From Hyalella azteca (taxonomy: Eukaryota > Arthropoda > Malacostraca > Amphipoda > Hyalellidae): a stretch of 64,000 nt of DNA. The stretch lies in NCBI RefSeq assembly GCF_000764305.2, contig NW_025941737.1, positions 1 through 64,000 of the forward strand, given 5' to 3'. A program made the position numbers and the translations under genes. Of the stretch, positions 1-12,940 are shown one piece after another. The notes under the pieces were generated by a model. It did not search any database, was not told where the DNA came from, and worked only from the letters and a program-made list of their open reading frames with translations. The number at the start of each line of letters is the position of its first letter. Positions within the stretch are counted from its first letter, which is position 1.

Positions 1-1118
1 AAAGGACAAAACCTCAAACTATGTTAACTATCCATACTTCCTTAGTACGTATCCTAAATACCTGAATTACTTGAAGTCTAGAACTATTTCTCACAAATTG
101 GTACATACATCCGCGGTCCGCCTCAAGTTCACCCGCAGCTTTGACGAGAATATCCTAGTCTCGTGCCGACAGGGTAATACCTGACGCGGACGACCGAAGA
201 CGCTCAAGTGGCTGACATGGCGAACGAATGATCAATGAAATAGCGCGGATTAACGAATTCCGCAAATTAAGCAAGTAGTATTTGTTGTACCAGCTTCAAA
301 AATTTTTATTCATTCATAAAAAATATAATTTTACAGGTTCATTTATCATTAAAATTCGGCTTTGTTCATGCCACTCTATAATTTTGCTATTCAACTTATT
401 CATAGGATATTCTGTTAAAAATGAACGTCTCGGACGCTGCTTAACCCAATTATAAATCTTGCAACTTGCACAATAAGCAGCGGCTCGCCGCCGCAGTCCA
501 TATCTCTGGACATCTGCCTTACCATGGTCGGTGCCGACCCAAAAATATATCGCAATACGAGGGAAGAGTATGCGAGAAGAGTGCAAAACATATTCACATC
601 ACGCATCACCATCAAAAAATATAAAATATTTTTACACAAACGTCCGCCTAATAGACATGAAAACAATTTACTTCATGGAATCCATGATTAATTACAATAT
701 CTTCAATGAAAACAAATGTTCCCGTTTCATTAATTTATAATTTCTGAAATACTTACCTTTATACAGCTTAAATAACGAATATAACAAATCAATATTTTCT
801 ATGGATAACTGAATAAAAATATCTCACCGTGTATCGTGCGTGATATAAGGCATCTTCACATATTTGCACTTAAATCCAAATCTATTTCTTGATTGTAACT
901 GCTCAAGATTATTATGGTAATTTGAATAACTTTAATTCACATTTAGAAGTTACGGATAAGCTGATGTTCCGACGTGACGACAGCAGTGAGTAGAATTTAG
1001 AAGTAAAATAAAGTTATGTTCGATGAACACAAACACTGAATTTTGATAAACTGTGAAAATAAACTTAACGAAATATGTCATTTATGATGTATAAACCTCG
1101 AGGAGTTTCTATGTATGG

Positions 1119-3443
1119 CAGTGGTTCCCAAAGTGGGCGATATCGCCCCTCTAGGATCGATGGAAAGATTTTGGGGGGCGATAAGGAAGAAGAAGGCGGT
1201 TGGGGGGCGATAGGGGGGCGACAATCCGAAGTCGAAGTTCGAAAGTTTGTTTGACGATTTGTACACAACACGTGCAGCGCATGACTCTCAGCGATGGTTT
1301 TTACCCAGATCTGTTTTTTTAGCCTCTCCTGGGTTTACGTCTCGGTCAAATTAACGGCCGGACTCGCGGCCGGTCTCACGGCCAATTTCCAAACTCAATG
1401 ATCAAGGAATATCTCTCAAACTAATGAACTTAACTTGATGAAACTTAGTACACATATTCATTAGGACCTAACAATTATGCTTAGCTCGTGAAAATTGCTT
1501 GAATTTTGCCATCGTTTGTTTTTGTCATAGTTATATGGCAATACGGGCTGAAATTCACTGTGATCAAGTAATTTCTTCCAAACTACCGAACAGATTCGAA
1601 CGAAATTTTAAATTTGCAGTCCTAACTGCCGAACGGTAATGTTTAGCTCGTGAAAAATTTTTCGATTGCGCCTTCGTTCGCGAGTTTTTTTTTATTTCAC
1701 CTTCATTCGTGATTTAAACAGCAATACGTGTTTTTTAAATTCGCAATAATCAAGAAATTTTTTCCAACTGCTGAACAGATTTGAACGAAACTTAGTATTT
1801 AAATACCTAACCTCAGCAACGGTGATGTTTAGCTCGTTACAATTTTTTCATTTTGCCTTCGTTTGCCAGTTATAAGGCCTTAGGGTACGTACACAGTGAA
1901 AGCCGGTTGCCAGCGTGCTGGTTACCTGCTGAGGCTGGCGCTTGAAACAAGCGCGAGAGGGTGTTCACAGTGGAAGCAGGAAACCAGCACGCTGGCAACC
2001 TGCTTTCACTGTGTGCGTATTAATTAATTAGTGATTATTAATTGCTTAATGCGTACTAATTGTAATAATACTGATAATATCACTAATAGTGATAATTCTA
2101 AACTAATAATAATTAGTGCGTATTAATTAATTAATTATTTAGACAGTGATTAATTGATCACTGTCGATGCTCATCATGTGTTATTACCTCTCAAAAATTC
2201 CTCCAATTGAGTACAGACTTCTCGCCACCTTTATAAAGTTGTTTGTTTACATGAGAACCTCGACACAACGCCACAAAAGGGCCAAAGAAACAAAGAAAAT
2301 GGAGGCTTTAAAGGTACAACTAATTCAAAATGACCATATGCCAAGCAGGTTGAGCAGATAAGAATGTGCAGTACATTCCGGTAAATAGGTGTAAGCAGGT
2401 TGTCGGCAGAAGCCTATTCGTACAGGTTTTCACTGTGAACACTTACATTATTATCCTATGTTCATTCTTGTGGCAGGTTGAAACCATAGCATACAGAAGC
2501 CTATTCGTACAGGTTTTCACTGTGAACACTTACATTATTATCCTATGTTCATTCTTGTGGCAGGTTGGAGCAGGTTACCCGCGCGGGCAAACCGGCTTTC
2601 ACTGTGTACGTACCCTTATTCGGCTCTTGGTTAAACCGGCCGGTAGAAAAGCCGGTCGTTCCTCCAATATCTGTATAACTCGCGAACGAAAGCAAAATAA
2701 AAAATTGTCACGAGCTAAACATCACCGTTGAGAGGTTAGGTATTTATATACTAAGTTTCATTGAAATTTGTTCTGTAGTTTGGAAGAAATTTCTTGATCG
2801 CCTCGAATTTAAGTGACAAATTACCCGGCGATAAGGGCCGAATATAGGGAAGTGTGAAATCAAGAATGACGGTAAAAAAAATCGCAAACAAAAGTAAAAT
2901 CTTAAAAATATTATAAACTAAAAAATCACCGTTTGGTATTTAGGAATGTATATTCAAAAATTTGTTTAAATCTGTTCAATAGTTTGGAAGAAATTCTTTG
3001 ATCACTGCGAATTTCGGCCTGTTTCGCAATATACGCGTAACTCACGAATGGAAGTGACATTTAAAAAATTACAAACTAAATAACACCGTTAGGTTCTGAT
3101 GAATACATTTTCCAAGTTTCATAGAGCTGCGTTGATTGGTTTGAGATATTACTTGATAATTGAATTTGGAGATTGGTCGAGAGACCGGCCACGAGTCCGG
3201 CCGTAAATTCGCCCAAGACGTCCTAGGTTTCTAGTGCTGAAACAGTTGAAACAGCTGAAAAACATATTGGTTCACTAAATGGGGTTCTATTTGTGAAATG
3301 GGTTACGCATTTGTGTTTAACCTTTCTCTTTTAAAATTGCAGCGTACTAAATTTTAAGAAAGAGGCGTATGTCTGTGGGGGGCGCTAGTAATTCACTAGG
3401 GTGCCAAAGGGGGCGCCAGCCTGAAAAAGTTTGGGAACCACTG
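1119..3443. mobile_element. Non-autonomous hAT-type element with perfect 8-bp target duplication
   Basis: The element begins CAGTGGTTCCCAAAGT and ends with the inverse, TTTGGGAACCACTG. It is flanked on both sides by the identical 8-mer ATGTATGG (1111-1118 and 3444-3451), the 8-bp duplication expected for hAT transposases. The target lies in the motif that is amplified as a 26-bp minisatellite at 5150-5330. The interior is a large foldback: about 1315-1880 is inverted relative to about 2690-3235. No transposase frame is visible, so it must have been mobilised in trans. Confidence 0.9.
1883..2615. mobile_element. PIF/Harbinger-type MITE nested in the hAT element
   Basis: Terminal inverted repeats read GGGTACGTACACAGTGAAAG at the left and the inverse at the right, flanked by the trinucleotide TTA on both sides (1880-1882 and 2616-2618). 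A 3-bp TTA duplication is the Harbinger signature. A segment of about 70 bases with the motif ACAGGTTTTCACTGTGAACA is duplicated in tandem inside it (about 2411-2566). It encodes nothing recognisable. Confidence 0.85.
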
Positions 3444-5149
3444 ATGTATGGTAACTCTTAAGCGTTACTATGTATGGCAACTCTTAGGCGTTACCATACA
3501 TGGAAACGCTTCGTTATCGTGCCTCTGCCAACCACCAGGCAGGAGCCCATCGTTCTGTACATAATATCAACTGCTGGTATTTTTAGTAAATAAAATATTA
3601 GTATTTGTGGTTCAGAGACCAAAATGACCTTCTTTATGAATTTTTAAAACAAAAATTAAAATTAATCTCCAATCAAGATCAGTGAATTTATGATCTTGAA
3701 TTATATCAAAGTTGAATAGTTTTCCCTAATATTCGCGCTTTAAAAGACAAACAGTTAGAATTGTTTTTATAACGTAATGATTGTATTACGATTAAATATC
3801 TTGAATACGATCTCTGTCTTCAATATTCAAAAACTTTCTACGTGCTCAGGAGAAAGTATATATGACGTAACGGCGCTGTTATGTCGGGCGCTTATTTTCA
3901 AAAGCCGCGAATACGCCAGGCTGTGTATAATACAAGCACGCAACAGTTTGGCTATTTGCCCACGGCTGTTGCTCCGGCGGCTTGATGTCAGTTGGCTGAT
4001 TGAATCATATCCAGGAAAGGAAATGACACCTATGGCTTTAGGCACTTAATCACACAGGCTAATATGCCCTCTAGCGTGATTACGAGCGGAAAGGAATAGA
4101 TATTGAATTGTGGGCAAGGGCTATGTAGGGGTCTATACTGCGTCCCGCAGAAACAACTTCAGTAACTTGATCATATTGCATTATGTTGAAGTTGAATAAT
4201 TTTCATTCATACACACAAAGGGAAATTTTTTACTGTTGCTCATTGGAAAATAAAGCGTAAAATTTGTTACATTGGTTGCAGTAGCTTCAAAATTTTTAAT
4301 TCATAATTCAAAATTTCTAATTCTCATGGCTCATTTCCAATTAAAAATCGGCCTTGTTCACGCCACTCTATAATTTTGCTATTCAACTCATCCATAGAAT
4401 AGATATCCTGCTAAAAATGAACGTCTCGGACGCTGCTTGCCCCTATACTATTAATCCTGCAACATGCACAACAGTTGGCAGGTTGCCTCCTCAACCCTGA
4501 ACTGTCTTCTTCTTCTCAGGATGTCCGCGCTGGGCGGACTTGAAGCCACAGGACAACCGCAAGGATCACCGCTGGGCGTGAGAACTTGTGCAGAATACAA
4601 CTGCACAAATATCTTCCCTGAGGTCGTTGCCGACTCCAAAATATTAACAGTTATGAGAAAAGGTAACAATTTAATTATACGTAATTCGCGGAACACCACA
4701 GAAAAATATGAATTTTATCGAAATAAACATCTGCTTAATAGGCATTGAAACAATTTTACTCATGATATCCAGAGTTATTTATGCCAATTTCACAACTAAA
4801 AAATTTTTCTGTTTCGATAAATTATGCTTTTGGAACATTTCTCCATGTAGAAGCAGAATAACGAAGAATAATAACACTACTGTCTTTTCATGGGTAATTA
4901 AATAAAAATATACTACCGTGTATCATGCGTCCTATAAATCTAAATCTAATGGTGATTTATAAACTTTTAATTTACATTGCAAAAGTTACGGATAAGCTGA
5001 TGTTCCGACGTGACGACAGCACTGAGTAGAATTTAGGAATAGAATAAAAATAAAGTTTTATTCAATGACCACAAACACTGAAATTCGAGCAACGGAGGAA
5101 ATAAACTTGATGGAACATGTCATTTATGATATATAAAACGCTTAGACAT

Positions 5150-5330
5150 AACCGTATATGATAACTCTTAGACGTCACCATGTATGGTAACTCTTAGACG
5201 TCGCCATGTATGGTAACTCTTAGACGTCACCATGTATGGTAACTCTTAGACGTCACCATGTATGGTAACTCTTAGACGTCGCCATGTATGGTAACTCTTA
5301 GACGTCACCATGTATGGTAACGCTTCGTTA
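5150..5330. repeat. 26-bp minisatellite, about 7 copies
   Basis: The unit contains CATGTATGGTAACTCTTAGA followed by CGTCAC or CGTCGC. The same unit occurs about twice, diverged, at 3444-3505 in the duplicated copy, so the array expanded after the segmental duplication. Confidence 0.9.
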
Positions 5331-6639
5331 TCGCGCCTCTGCCAACCACCAGTCATGAGCCCGTCGTTCTGTACATAATATCAACTGCTGATATTCAAAA
5401 GATATTAAATATTAGCATTTCGTATTTCAGAGACCAAAATGTCATTCTTTATAAATTTTTTCAACACACAAAAGAAAATTAATCTCCAATTAAGATCCAT
5501 CATTTTATGATCGTGAATTATATAAAAGTTTATTATTTTTTCCATAATATTCACGATTGAAAAGACTGAAATATTTTTTTGCGAAATAATTGTACTTCAA
5601 AAATATCCTTAATACTATCGCTATCTCAAACGTTCGAATGTTTTTTCAAATACTCAGGGAGTATTTATATCTCAAAACTTATTATATTTATTTGAAATAG
5701 CCTGAAAAAGTCTATTTTCTTCGTCTATATTCAAGCGACTATGGATTAATAAGGATAATTACAGTTTTTAATGCTGTATGCATAAACTTTACTATATTTT
5801 TCAGAATCTACTCAATCATTTTCATGAACCGTTACCGGCTCCAAAATTGTAAATATCAAATGCATTTCTTAAAAAGTAACTAATTGAATTTTTGTCACCA
5901 CCGCATAGAAATATGAATTTTATTTGTATAAAGATAAGCGTGAAAAACAAAACCATCACATGAATGTGCTCCATAATGGAAAATATTCGTTCCAAGAAAT
6001 TGAATAGATATATAATGCGTGCGAATAAATTACAACAAATGAAATATTCTGCCTAAATAATACCTAAATGGAGGAGATTTCTTTTTGTAATTTTTTATAG
6101 ATAACTAAATTAAAGTTATATTGGCAATAATTATGTGGGATATAGATTATCTCAATTTATTTCCAGTTAACTCATGTGTCATTTTCTAGATATTAAATGC
6201 TCGTGCTCAGGATGGCCATTTCGATAACTTCATTTGTCATTTAAAAAAGTTATGGACGGGATTTTGTCGTTTTATCCGTCGTTCTGACGCGACGCCATTA
6301 ATGAATAAACTTTGTATGGATGAAGTTTTCTTAAATTAGCACAAACAACAGAATTTATGCAGCGGCGGAATTAACCTCATAGGAACATATCATATAACAA
6401 GTAAAAAACTGCAATGATTTGAGATATTTAGTGCATCTACTTCAATTCTCTCAACAGGATAAACAAAAATAAAAGGAGCGACTCGGTAATCAAAATAACG
6501 CTGTTAGTCCTAAAAATTTTTAAATTTTCTTTTCAAATTGATTCTTTTAAGGGACACTTTTTTATTGTTGACTCAGTGAAATTTGTTCAATGTGGAATGT
6601 GATAATGTTAACTGGAGTATTATAATTATTAAATGGTGA

Positions 6640-7050
6640 TTACCAATTGCAATATTCTCATAATTTTGAACCACGCTGCCTGTTCCGCTGCGCGTGAAAC
6701 GTTCCCAAATAATGCGCATTAATGCGTACAGTTGCGCATGAGGCGGTCGCCGGCAGGTGCTTCCTGCGCGCATGACGCATGCGCGTCCTTCCTCAACCGC
6801 GCGCATGCGCAGGAAATGCAAGAAATTCTGCCTGCCCACACTCAAATAATGGAGCGGCTCACATTGTCCAAATTGTGCCCCGCTTTCTCACCCACAGCAC
6901 GCAGCAGTGAGAGCGGCCGTAGCACTGATACGCCCCAACTGCGTCAGGATGACCCATGTAAGAGCGGGAAGTGCGGCCATGTTTGGGACAAAGACGCACT
7001 GATTTATTTGAGTGCAGCGGCAGGTTGCATGTAACCAAGGCAGCGCATGC
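6640..7050. repeat. GC-rich dispersed repeat
   Basis: This GC-rich island has alternating GCGC/GCATGC tracts. Its part at about 6860-6960 is the inverse of sequence at about 21963-22160, sharing the motif CTGATACGCC next to AACTGCGTCAGGATGACC. The same motif family recurs at about 57488, 59400, 60904 and 63015, so it is a dispersed element. Small open frames on both strands are not conserved. Confidence 0.6.
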
Positions 7051-7055
7051 CAGCT

Positions 7056-7168
7056 GATACGTCGTGTGTGTATGTCTTGTGTGTACGTCTTGTGTGTACG
7101 TCTTGTGTGTACGTCTTGTGTGTACGTCTTGTGTGTACGTCTTGTGTGTACGTCTTGTGTGTACGTTT
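7056..7168. repeat. 13-bp minisatellite, about 8 copies
   Basis: The unit is TGTGTACGTCTTG, repeated head to tail with little divergence. Open frames crossing it on both strands are by-products of the repeat. Confidence 0.95.
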
Positions 7169-7727
7169 ATAATACTTCATTTTCACTTCTTTTCTTATTT
7201 TCACTATTTAACTTGTATATATACGTTTGTTTACATATATATATTTATTATAACTTTTTATACTGAAAACATAACGAAAATTCATGGGAATGTCAATTAT
7301 TTTCTTGCCGCTTATTTTATGCCTGAGAAATTATTTCGAAATGAAAATTCGTCTGTTTTTTCTAATAATTTTTTTTTTCACCCAAAAAATTGATGAATGA
7401 AAGTCCCGGTTTTTTGTGCTTTTTTTCAACCGGCGTTGATTGCTGCCGCCGGTTGAGTGACGGCTGAGCGACCGTAGCCGACAACCGCGGTTTTAATTAA
7501 TATTTTTCAGGTAAAAATTTTAACTGCAATTTTAATGAAACGACGATTTATTATCAATTATCTATTAATTATTCTCTGATTGCTGGAAAAATTATTATTA
7601 ATAATATTTTTTGATGGGTTAAAATTATTGATTCTTCGAAGAAACCGGAACGCGATTATTAATTGAAGCTTAAATTTTTAAAATAAATTCAGGTTTTATA
7701 AATTAAACTTAATTGAATATCCGTATA

Positions 7728-7935
7728 CGTGACTGTACACGCGCTGCCTGCCGTGCCCCGTGACTGTACACGCACTGCCTGCCGTGCCTCGTGACTGTAC
7801 ACGCACTGCCTGCCGTGCCTCGTGACTGTACACGCGCTGCCTGCCGTGCCTCGTGACTGTACACGCACTGCCTGCCGTGCCTCGTGACTGTACACGCACT
7901 GCCTGCCGTGCCTCGTGACTGTAAATGCGCTGCCG
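7728..7935. repeat. 31-bp minisatellite, about 6 copies
   Basis: The unit contains GTGACTGTACACGC followed by CTGCCTGCCGTGCC, with a few substitutions between copies. The minus-strand frames through it encode only the repeat. Confidence 0.95.
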
Positions 7936-7964
7936 TGTACAGTCACAGTTTTTTTCGATCGCTG

Positions 7965-8290
7965 TCGTCAATGAGCGGAAAATTTCGAATGATTTTCCTT
8001 CGCGTCGGCCTTTGATTGCTTTCCCTTGTGGTGGTGATGATGATGTTGCTAGATGATGGTGATGTGGTGTGGTGAGTTATAGTGGTTACCTGGCACCTCA
8101 TCATAGAGACATATTATGATTTAATTTTGTACCAATTTAAGCTCATATAACATGAACGTACCTACATGTTCTTATAGTTTCAAAATGCAATTTATGTAAT
8201 AATTCAATTCATGATGAATTGCTCTAATAATGAAATGTCTCGTATGATGTAGAAGTATATAATATTCTACACATATCATACATGTATCTA
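7965..8290 (+). repeat. Direct duplicate of 9706-10130
   Basis: About 130 bases, from the motif GAGCGGAAAATTTCGAATGA to GGTTACCTGGCACCTCATCA, are nearly identical at 7972-8102 and 9710-9840. A weaker match continues for about 200 bases beyond each copy (shared GAAATGTCTCGTATGATG). A TIR element sits between the copies. It is non-coding. Confidence 0.85.
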
Positions 8291-8308
8291 ATATACATCC
8301 TATATATA

Positions 8309-9215
8309 CAGAGCTGGGCAGCGCTACTTGGAAATGTAGCGGCGCTACCGCTACCGCTACATGCTCTAATTATAGCGGGCGCTACCGCTTTCGCTACACC
8401 CACTAGATTGTAGCGAGCGCTACCGCTACAGTAAAATGTAGCGCCGCTACATTAGCCGCTACAATGGCCTAAATTATTGGAAATCTCTAAATATTTATTA
8501 TTATGCTATTGGGATTTACTCATAAACATTTAATGATAATAAAACATTTTCAAAACATATCAACGCAACTTTATTGCAATTAACCTAACCGAACTAGTAC
8601 AGGTTGCATACAGTAAATAAAAGTTACAGTTATTTTTATATTTTACCTTCCCTACATGGATGTGTACTTTAATCTACCAATCTAAAAAATTATCCACATA
8701 TACTGTACATAATAAAAATCAGTCTTTTATTTGTATATATATGTGGATTATTTTTGAGATTGGTAGATTAAAGCAGACATCCATGTAGGGAAGGTAAAAC
8801 ATGAAAATAACTGTGTAAAAATAACTGTAAGCAAACTGAAACATGAAAAAAATACCTGTAAGTGGTACTAACTGGTAACAACTTAACAAGGAATAACTAA
8901 CATGTTTACACTAGTAACAGGCTGAGGTTGACAACATTACACCGAAATCTTTCGTACAGTTTTATTCTGTAATTTATATTATGTATGTATCATGCTGGTT
9001 TTTAAATAATATTTAATACTATCAGGTGAAATCTAAAGGCTTTATCTATGAATGTAGCGGTAGCTCTGTAGCGGCAAAGCCTCGTATCGCTACTTAAATA
9101 TGTAGCGGGCGCTACCGCTACCGCTACAATTGCTCAAATGTAGCGCCGCTACCGCTACCGCTACTGAAAATGTAGCGGCCGCTACATATAGCGCGCTACT
9201 GCCCATCTCCGCTCT
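8309..9215. mobile_element. hAT-like MITE with TAGCGG-rich subterminal repeats
   Basis: The left end reads CAGAGCTGGGCAGCGCTAC and the right end is an imperfect inverse (GCTACTGCCCATCTCCGCTC). Both subterminal regions are packed with TAGCGG/CCGCTA motifs in opposite orientation (8325-8465 and 9050-9190). The interior is itself palindromic: 8640-8695 is inverted relative to 8740-8800. I could not find a clean 8-bp target duplication, so the exact ends are uncertain. Confidence 0.65.
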
Positions 9216-10255
9216 TAAGGGGAGCGTCTAGGGTAAAATATATCTCGGCTATTTTCAGACGGATCACTCTGCAACTTTGTACACATATGTAAAACTGAAA
9301 TCTAAGACTTTTGTTCATGTGAATTTTTCGAAAAAAATGAAAGAAAACGTTAAAATCTTAAAAATCGGCCAAAAAGAGGGTACCGTAGAAATCTATCTCC
9401 TCCTAGGATTTTCAAGCTAGAACATCGAGACACATATCATTCGATGCGTAAAGACCATATCTAAAACTGAACACAGCGGTTTTTTGGATTTCTCATTTTT
9501 GTGGGTGTGGGAGCATTTTTCGTAATTTTTTTCGAAAATTTTTCGATTTCCCCCCCGCCACTCCCCCTTTTGGCGGAATAAAATCCAAACTATAACGAAA
9601 TTAGACAAACGCCCGCGCTCAAATGTAGATAATTTTGTTGCGTCCCACCGCAGGCCTATAGTTTTTTTTTCAGCGGAAAAAAGGCCTATAGTTTTTTTTT
9701 CAGCGTCATTGAGCGGAAAATTTCGAATGATTTTCCTTCGCGTCGGCCTTTGATTGCTTTCCCTTGTGGTGGTGATGATGGTGTTACTAGATGATGGTGA
9801 TGTGGTGTGGTGAGTTATAGTGGTTACCTGGCACCTCATCATTGGAACATTTCATCATTAACTCATTTTATCATCAGGACGTTTCATTATTTGATCTTTT
9901 GCCAATTTAACATAACTTAACCTAACCCAAGTGTACTTAGATTTTCAAAATGCAGTTTATGCAATGGTAAAATTTTATGGTGAATTAAAATAATGATAAA
10001 GTGATATAGTGATGAAATAACTTCGTGCTGATATGATATAGAGATGAAATGATATTATGATGAAATGTCTCGTATGATGAGGTATCCAGCCACCAGTTAA
10101 AGTATATAATATCTTAAATATATCCTATATATTTTATCCCATAAATATTTGCTACATTAAGTCCAGTAATTGAAGACATAAAAGTTACTCGTCCCGACGC
10201 AGCAAGGAAGCGGCCTGGTCGCGTCTGAGCTCACGTCACAAGTTTTTGCAAACTG

Positions 10256-10359
10256 TCTGTACTTTGCGTGCACTTCTCATATTTAAAACTGCACTAAATT
10301 GCTGTTCTGGCTAGAATTCCATCTGTACTTTGCGTGCACTTCTCATATTTAAAACTGCN
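10256..10359. other. Duplicated contig end at an N (assembly join)
   Basis: About 36 bases (motif TGTACTTTGCGTGCACTTCT) occur at 10256-10292 and again at 10323-10358, directly before a single N at 10359. A repeated contig end before a one-base gap suggests an unmerged overlap. Confidence 0.6.
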
Positions 10360-10489
10360 AACCATCTTTTACGTGAACTCTGATGCCAAATTTTATTGTA
10401 CGATTGGAAATAAAAGGAAATACCAACAGCCTGCTTATTAGTCGTGTTACATTAAAGTGTTCCTCAACAATCTTTTCTTTAAACATTGA

Positions 10490-11450
10490 TGATCGTTCTT
10501 CTAATGTTTACCATTAGTGGCCCTATTAAAAAGGTTCTCTCACTATATAATTGCTTTTTCGTGAAAATGTTTACCGTTAGTCGTTTAATTGCCATTGAAA
10601 TATTCTATGAATATTATTGATAAAGCTTAATAATAAAATGCTTACTTTTTATTTTCATGAAAATATTTACTGCCTGTCTCCTTTAAAAAGTGTTACTGAG
10701 AAGTAACACTTTTATGTATTGTACAATAAGACTTTTTGTAGAACACTAACAATGTATTTACATGGAAACAAGTACCTACAGTCACTTCCCTTATAAGAAA
10801 ATGTTCACAATATCATACGTTTTATTTCCATGATTAGTGTCCCTACAAGACAATTTTCGCTGTCATTCGTCCTACTTTCATAAATTCATTCCCGATAAGA
10901 AAATATTCACAGCATGGCAGTCTTTTTTTATTAAAATTTTATTCATATAAATGTTTACCGTCACTCGGAATATTTTCACGTAAACATTCATTACCAGAAA
11001 TGTCTCGGAAATCTTCAATACAATTATTCTTAAAAGGAAATATTTTCAATCATCCGTCTAATTTTCATAAAAATTACTTACGTTGGTCTTTTCTTAATAA
11101 ATATTCTTCAGTCGATCGTTTTATTTCCATGAAAACTTCAGAATCAATTTCATCATGCGAAAATGTTCACCGTCAGTCGCCGTATATTTATAGAAGTATT
11201 TTTCGTTAGTCTTTTCGTGATAAAATGTTTTCCGTTAGTCTTTTCATGAGAAAATATTTTTCTTTAGTCTGTTCTGAAAAAAAATGTTCTGCAGACGATT
11301 GTTTAACATTAGTCGTCTGATTTCCATGAAAATGTTTTCCTTTTTTCATGTTATAGGAAAATGTTAGTATCGATCGTTTTTTTCTGGAAAATATTTCCGT
11401 CAATCATTTTGCAAGAAAATGTTCGTGCAAAGATGGTTTTATTTTCCAGA
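10490..11450. repeat. Degenerate 40-50 bp repeat field
   Basis: About 20 diverged units share GAAAATGTTTACCGTTAGTC and TTTCCATGAAAAT cores separated by variable T-rich sequence. Divergence is high, so this looks like an old satellite-like array. There is no coding potential. Confidence 0.65.
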
Positions 11451-11639
11451 AAACGTTACCCGTAGCGCAGTCTCCCGCGTGCCAAATGACGCCCGTGTGG
11501 TGACATCTGGCACACGACGCCGCCCCGCTACTGGGCTACCCGCACGAGCCGGCGTCTGCTGCTACCTGTGCATCAAGTTTTTTTATGGGACCTGCTTCCT
11601 TGTTCTCTTCCTCTTCCTCTGGATGACTTTCAGCAGCTC

Positions 11640-12320
11640 CAGGAGCTGTTGTTGTTTTCGTTGGCATTGTTTTCGTTGCTGTTGTTCATGTTGCTGTTGT
11701 TCTTGGTACTGATATTTTCGTTGTTGTTGTTTTTGTTGCTGTTGTTTCTGTTGGCGTTGTTTTCGTTGCTGTTGTTTTCGTTGCTGTTGTTTATGTTGCT
11801 GTTGTTTTGGTTGCTGTTGTTTTTGTGGTTGTTGTTCTTGTTGGCATTGTTTTCGTTGCTGTTATTTCTGTTGCTGTTGTTTTCGTTGCTGTTGTTTTTG
11901 TTGCCGTTGTTTTCGTTGCTGTTGTTCTTGTTGCTGTTGTTTTCGTTGTTGTTGTTCTTGTTGCTGTTGTTTTCGTTGCTGTTGTTTATGTTGCTGTTGT
12001 TTTTGTTGCTGTTGTTTTTGTTGCTGTTGTTTTTGTTGCTGTTGTTTTCGTTGCTGTTGTTCTTGTTGCTGTTGTTTTCGTTGCTGTTGTTCATGGTGCT
12101 GTTGTTCTTGTTGTTGTTGTTTTCGTTGTTGTTGTTCTTGCTGCTGTTGTTCTTGTTGTTGTTGTTTTCGCTGCTGTTGTTTTTGTTGCCGTTAATTTCG
12201 TTGTTGTTGTTGTTTTCGTTGATTTCTTGATAGCGTTGTCTTCGTTGCTGTTGTTTTTGTTGCTGTTACTCGTATTTTTGCTGTTGTTTTCGTTGATTTT
12301 TTAATGTCTTTTCTTCGTTG
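11640..12320. repeat. TTG/CTG-rich 15-bp-type minisatellite
   Basis: Units vary on TTGCTGTTGTTTTCG. Because the unit is a multiple of three without stop codons, long open frames appear on both strands (Leu/Phe or Val runs on plus, Asn/Ser/Glu runs on minus). There is no start context or other evidence that any is translated. Confidence 0.9.
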
Positions 12321-12940
12321 CTGTAGATTTTTCAGAATTGTGTTAAATTCTCATCGTATAAATGTTAAACGTTGAATGTTATTGTCTAAGTGACTTCATT
12401 TAAACATGAAGATAATTCCAGATTCTCATTCCTTGAATGACTGTGTTCCAGTTTTTTTTACTTGCACATCTTGACTCATGTTAAATCTAAAACCAAAATT
12501 GAGGCGATTAACAATTTATATGATTTTATTGACGGTTAAAAAGGAAAATACGTACTAACTTGACCCATCTGCCAATGAATTTGATAATCGTAATTAATTT
12601 TTTATTAAGGCTCAGTTGAGTATATTGCATTTTTTTAATAATCTTAAAATATAAAATGTGTTTTCGCAATTAAGGGAAAGTTACTTTCTCGTAAAATTTT
12701 GCGAATGATATGATATATGCAATATATATTATATCGTTATATCATTTGTAAAATATTATTCATCAATGCACAGTACCGTTATAGCCACCAGCGTATAATT
12801 GCACGAGGTCATTCTGATGGTAAACCGGTACCTTATTTCCATTATTTTTATTTATTGTTACCATGATTTGCTGTGGAAAGATGGGCGACTCTTGGTGGGT
12901 AATATGTTCGTCATTATTAAAATCCAGATTTCAGACCCAT
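12321..12940. other. No gene seen
   Basis: This is AT-rich sequence between two minisatellites. I see no conserved frame, RNA gene or element end. Confidence 0.6.

Larger units (their letters stand above)
290..6480. repeat. Old tandem segmental duplication, about three diverged units
   Basis: Three diverged copies of one non-coding segment lie in tandem: about 290-3880 (interrupted by the transposon at 1119-3443), about 4285-5680, and a more decayed copy at about 5815-6480. Shared landmarks include the stretch reading GACGTCTCGGACGCTGC-like near 425 and 4420, the motif TTCCGACGTGACGACAGCA at about 968 and 5000, and the block ending GTTCTGTACATAATATCAAC at about 3550 and 5365. No reading frame is conserved between copies, so I see no gene. 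The first 290 bases hold nothing recognisable. Confidence 0.75.

Noticed and set aside
3777..4049. 90-codon plus-strand frame in the duplicated region
   Set aside because: The frame is not conserved in the second unit (5600-5690) and shows no domain.
11568..12304. Leu/Phe-rich, Val-rich and Asn/Ser-rich frames
   Set aside because: All three are translations of the same TTG/CTG minisatellite with no start or splice support.
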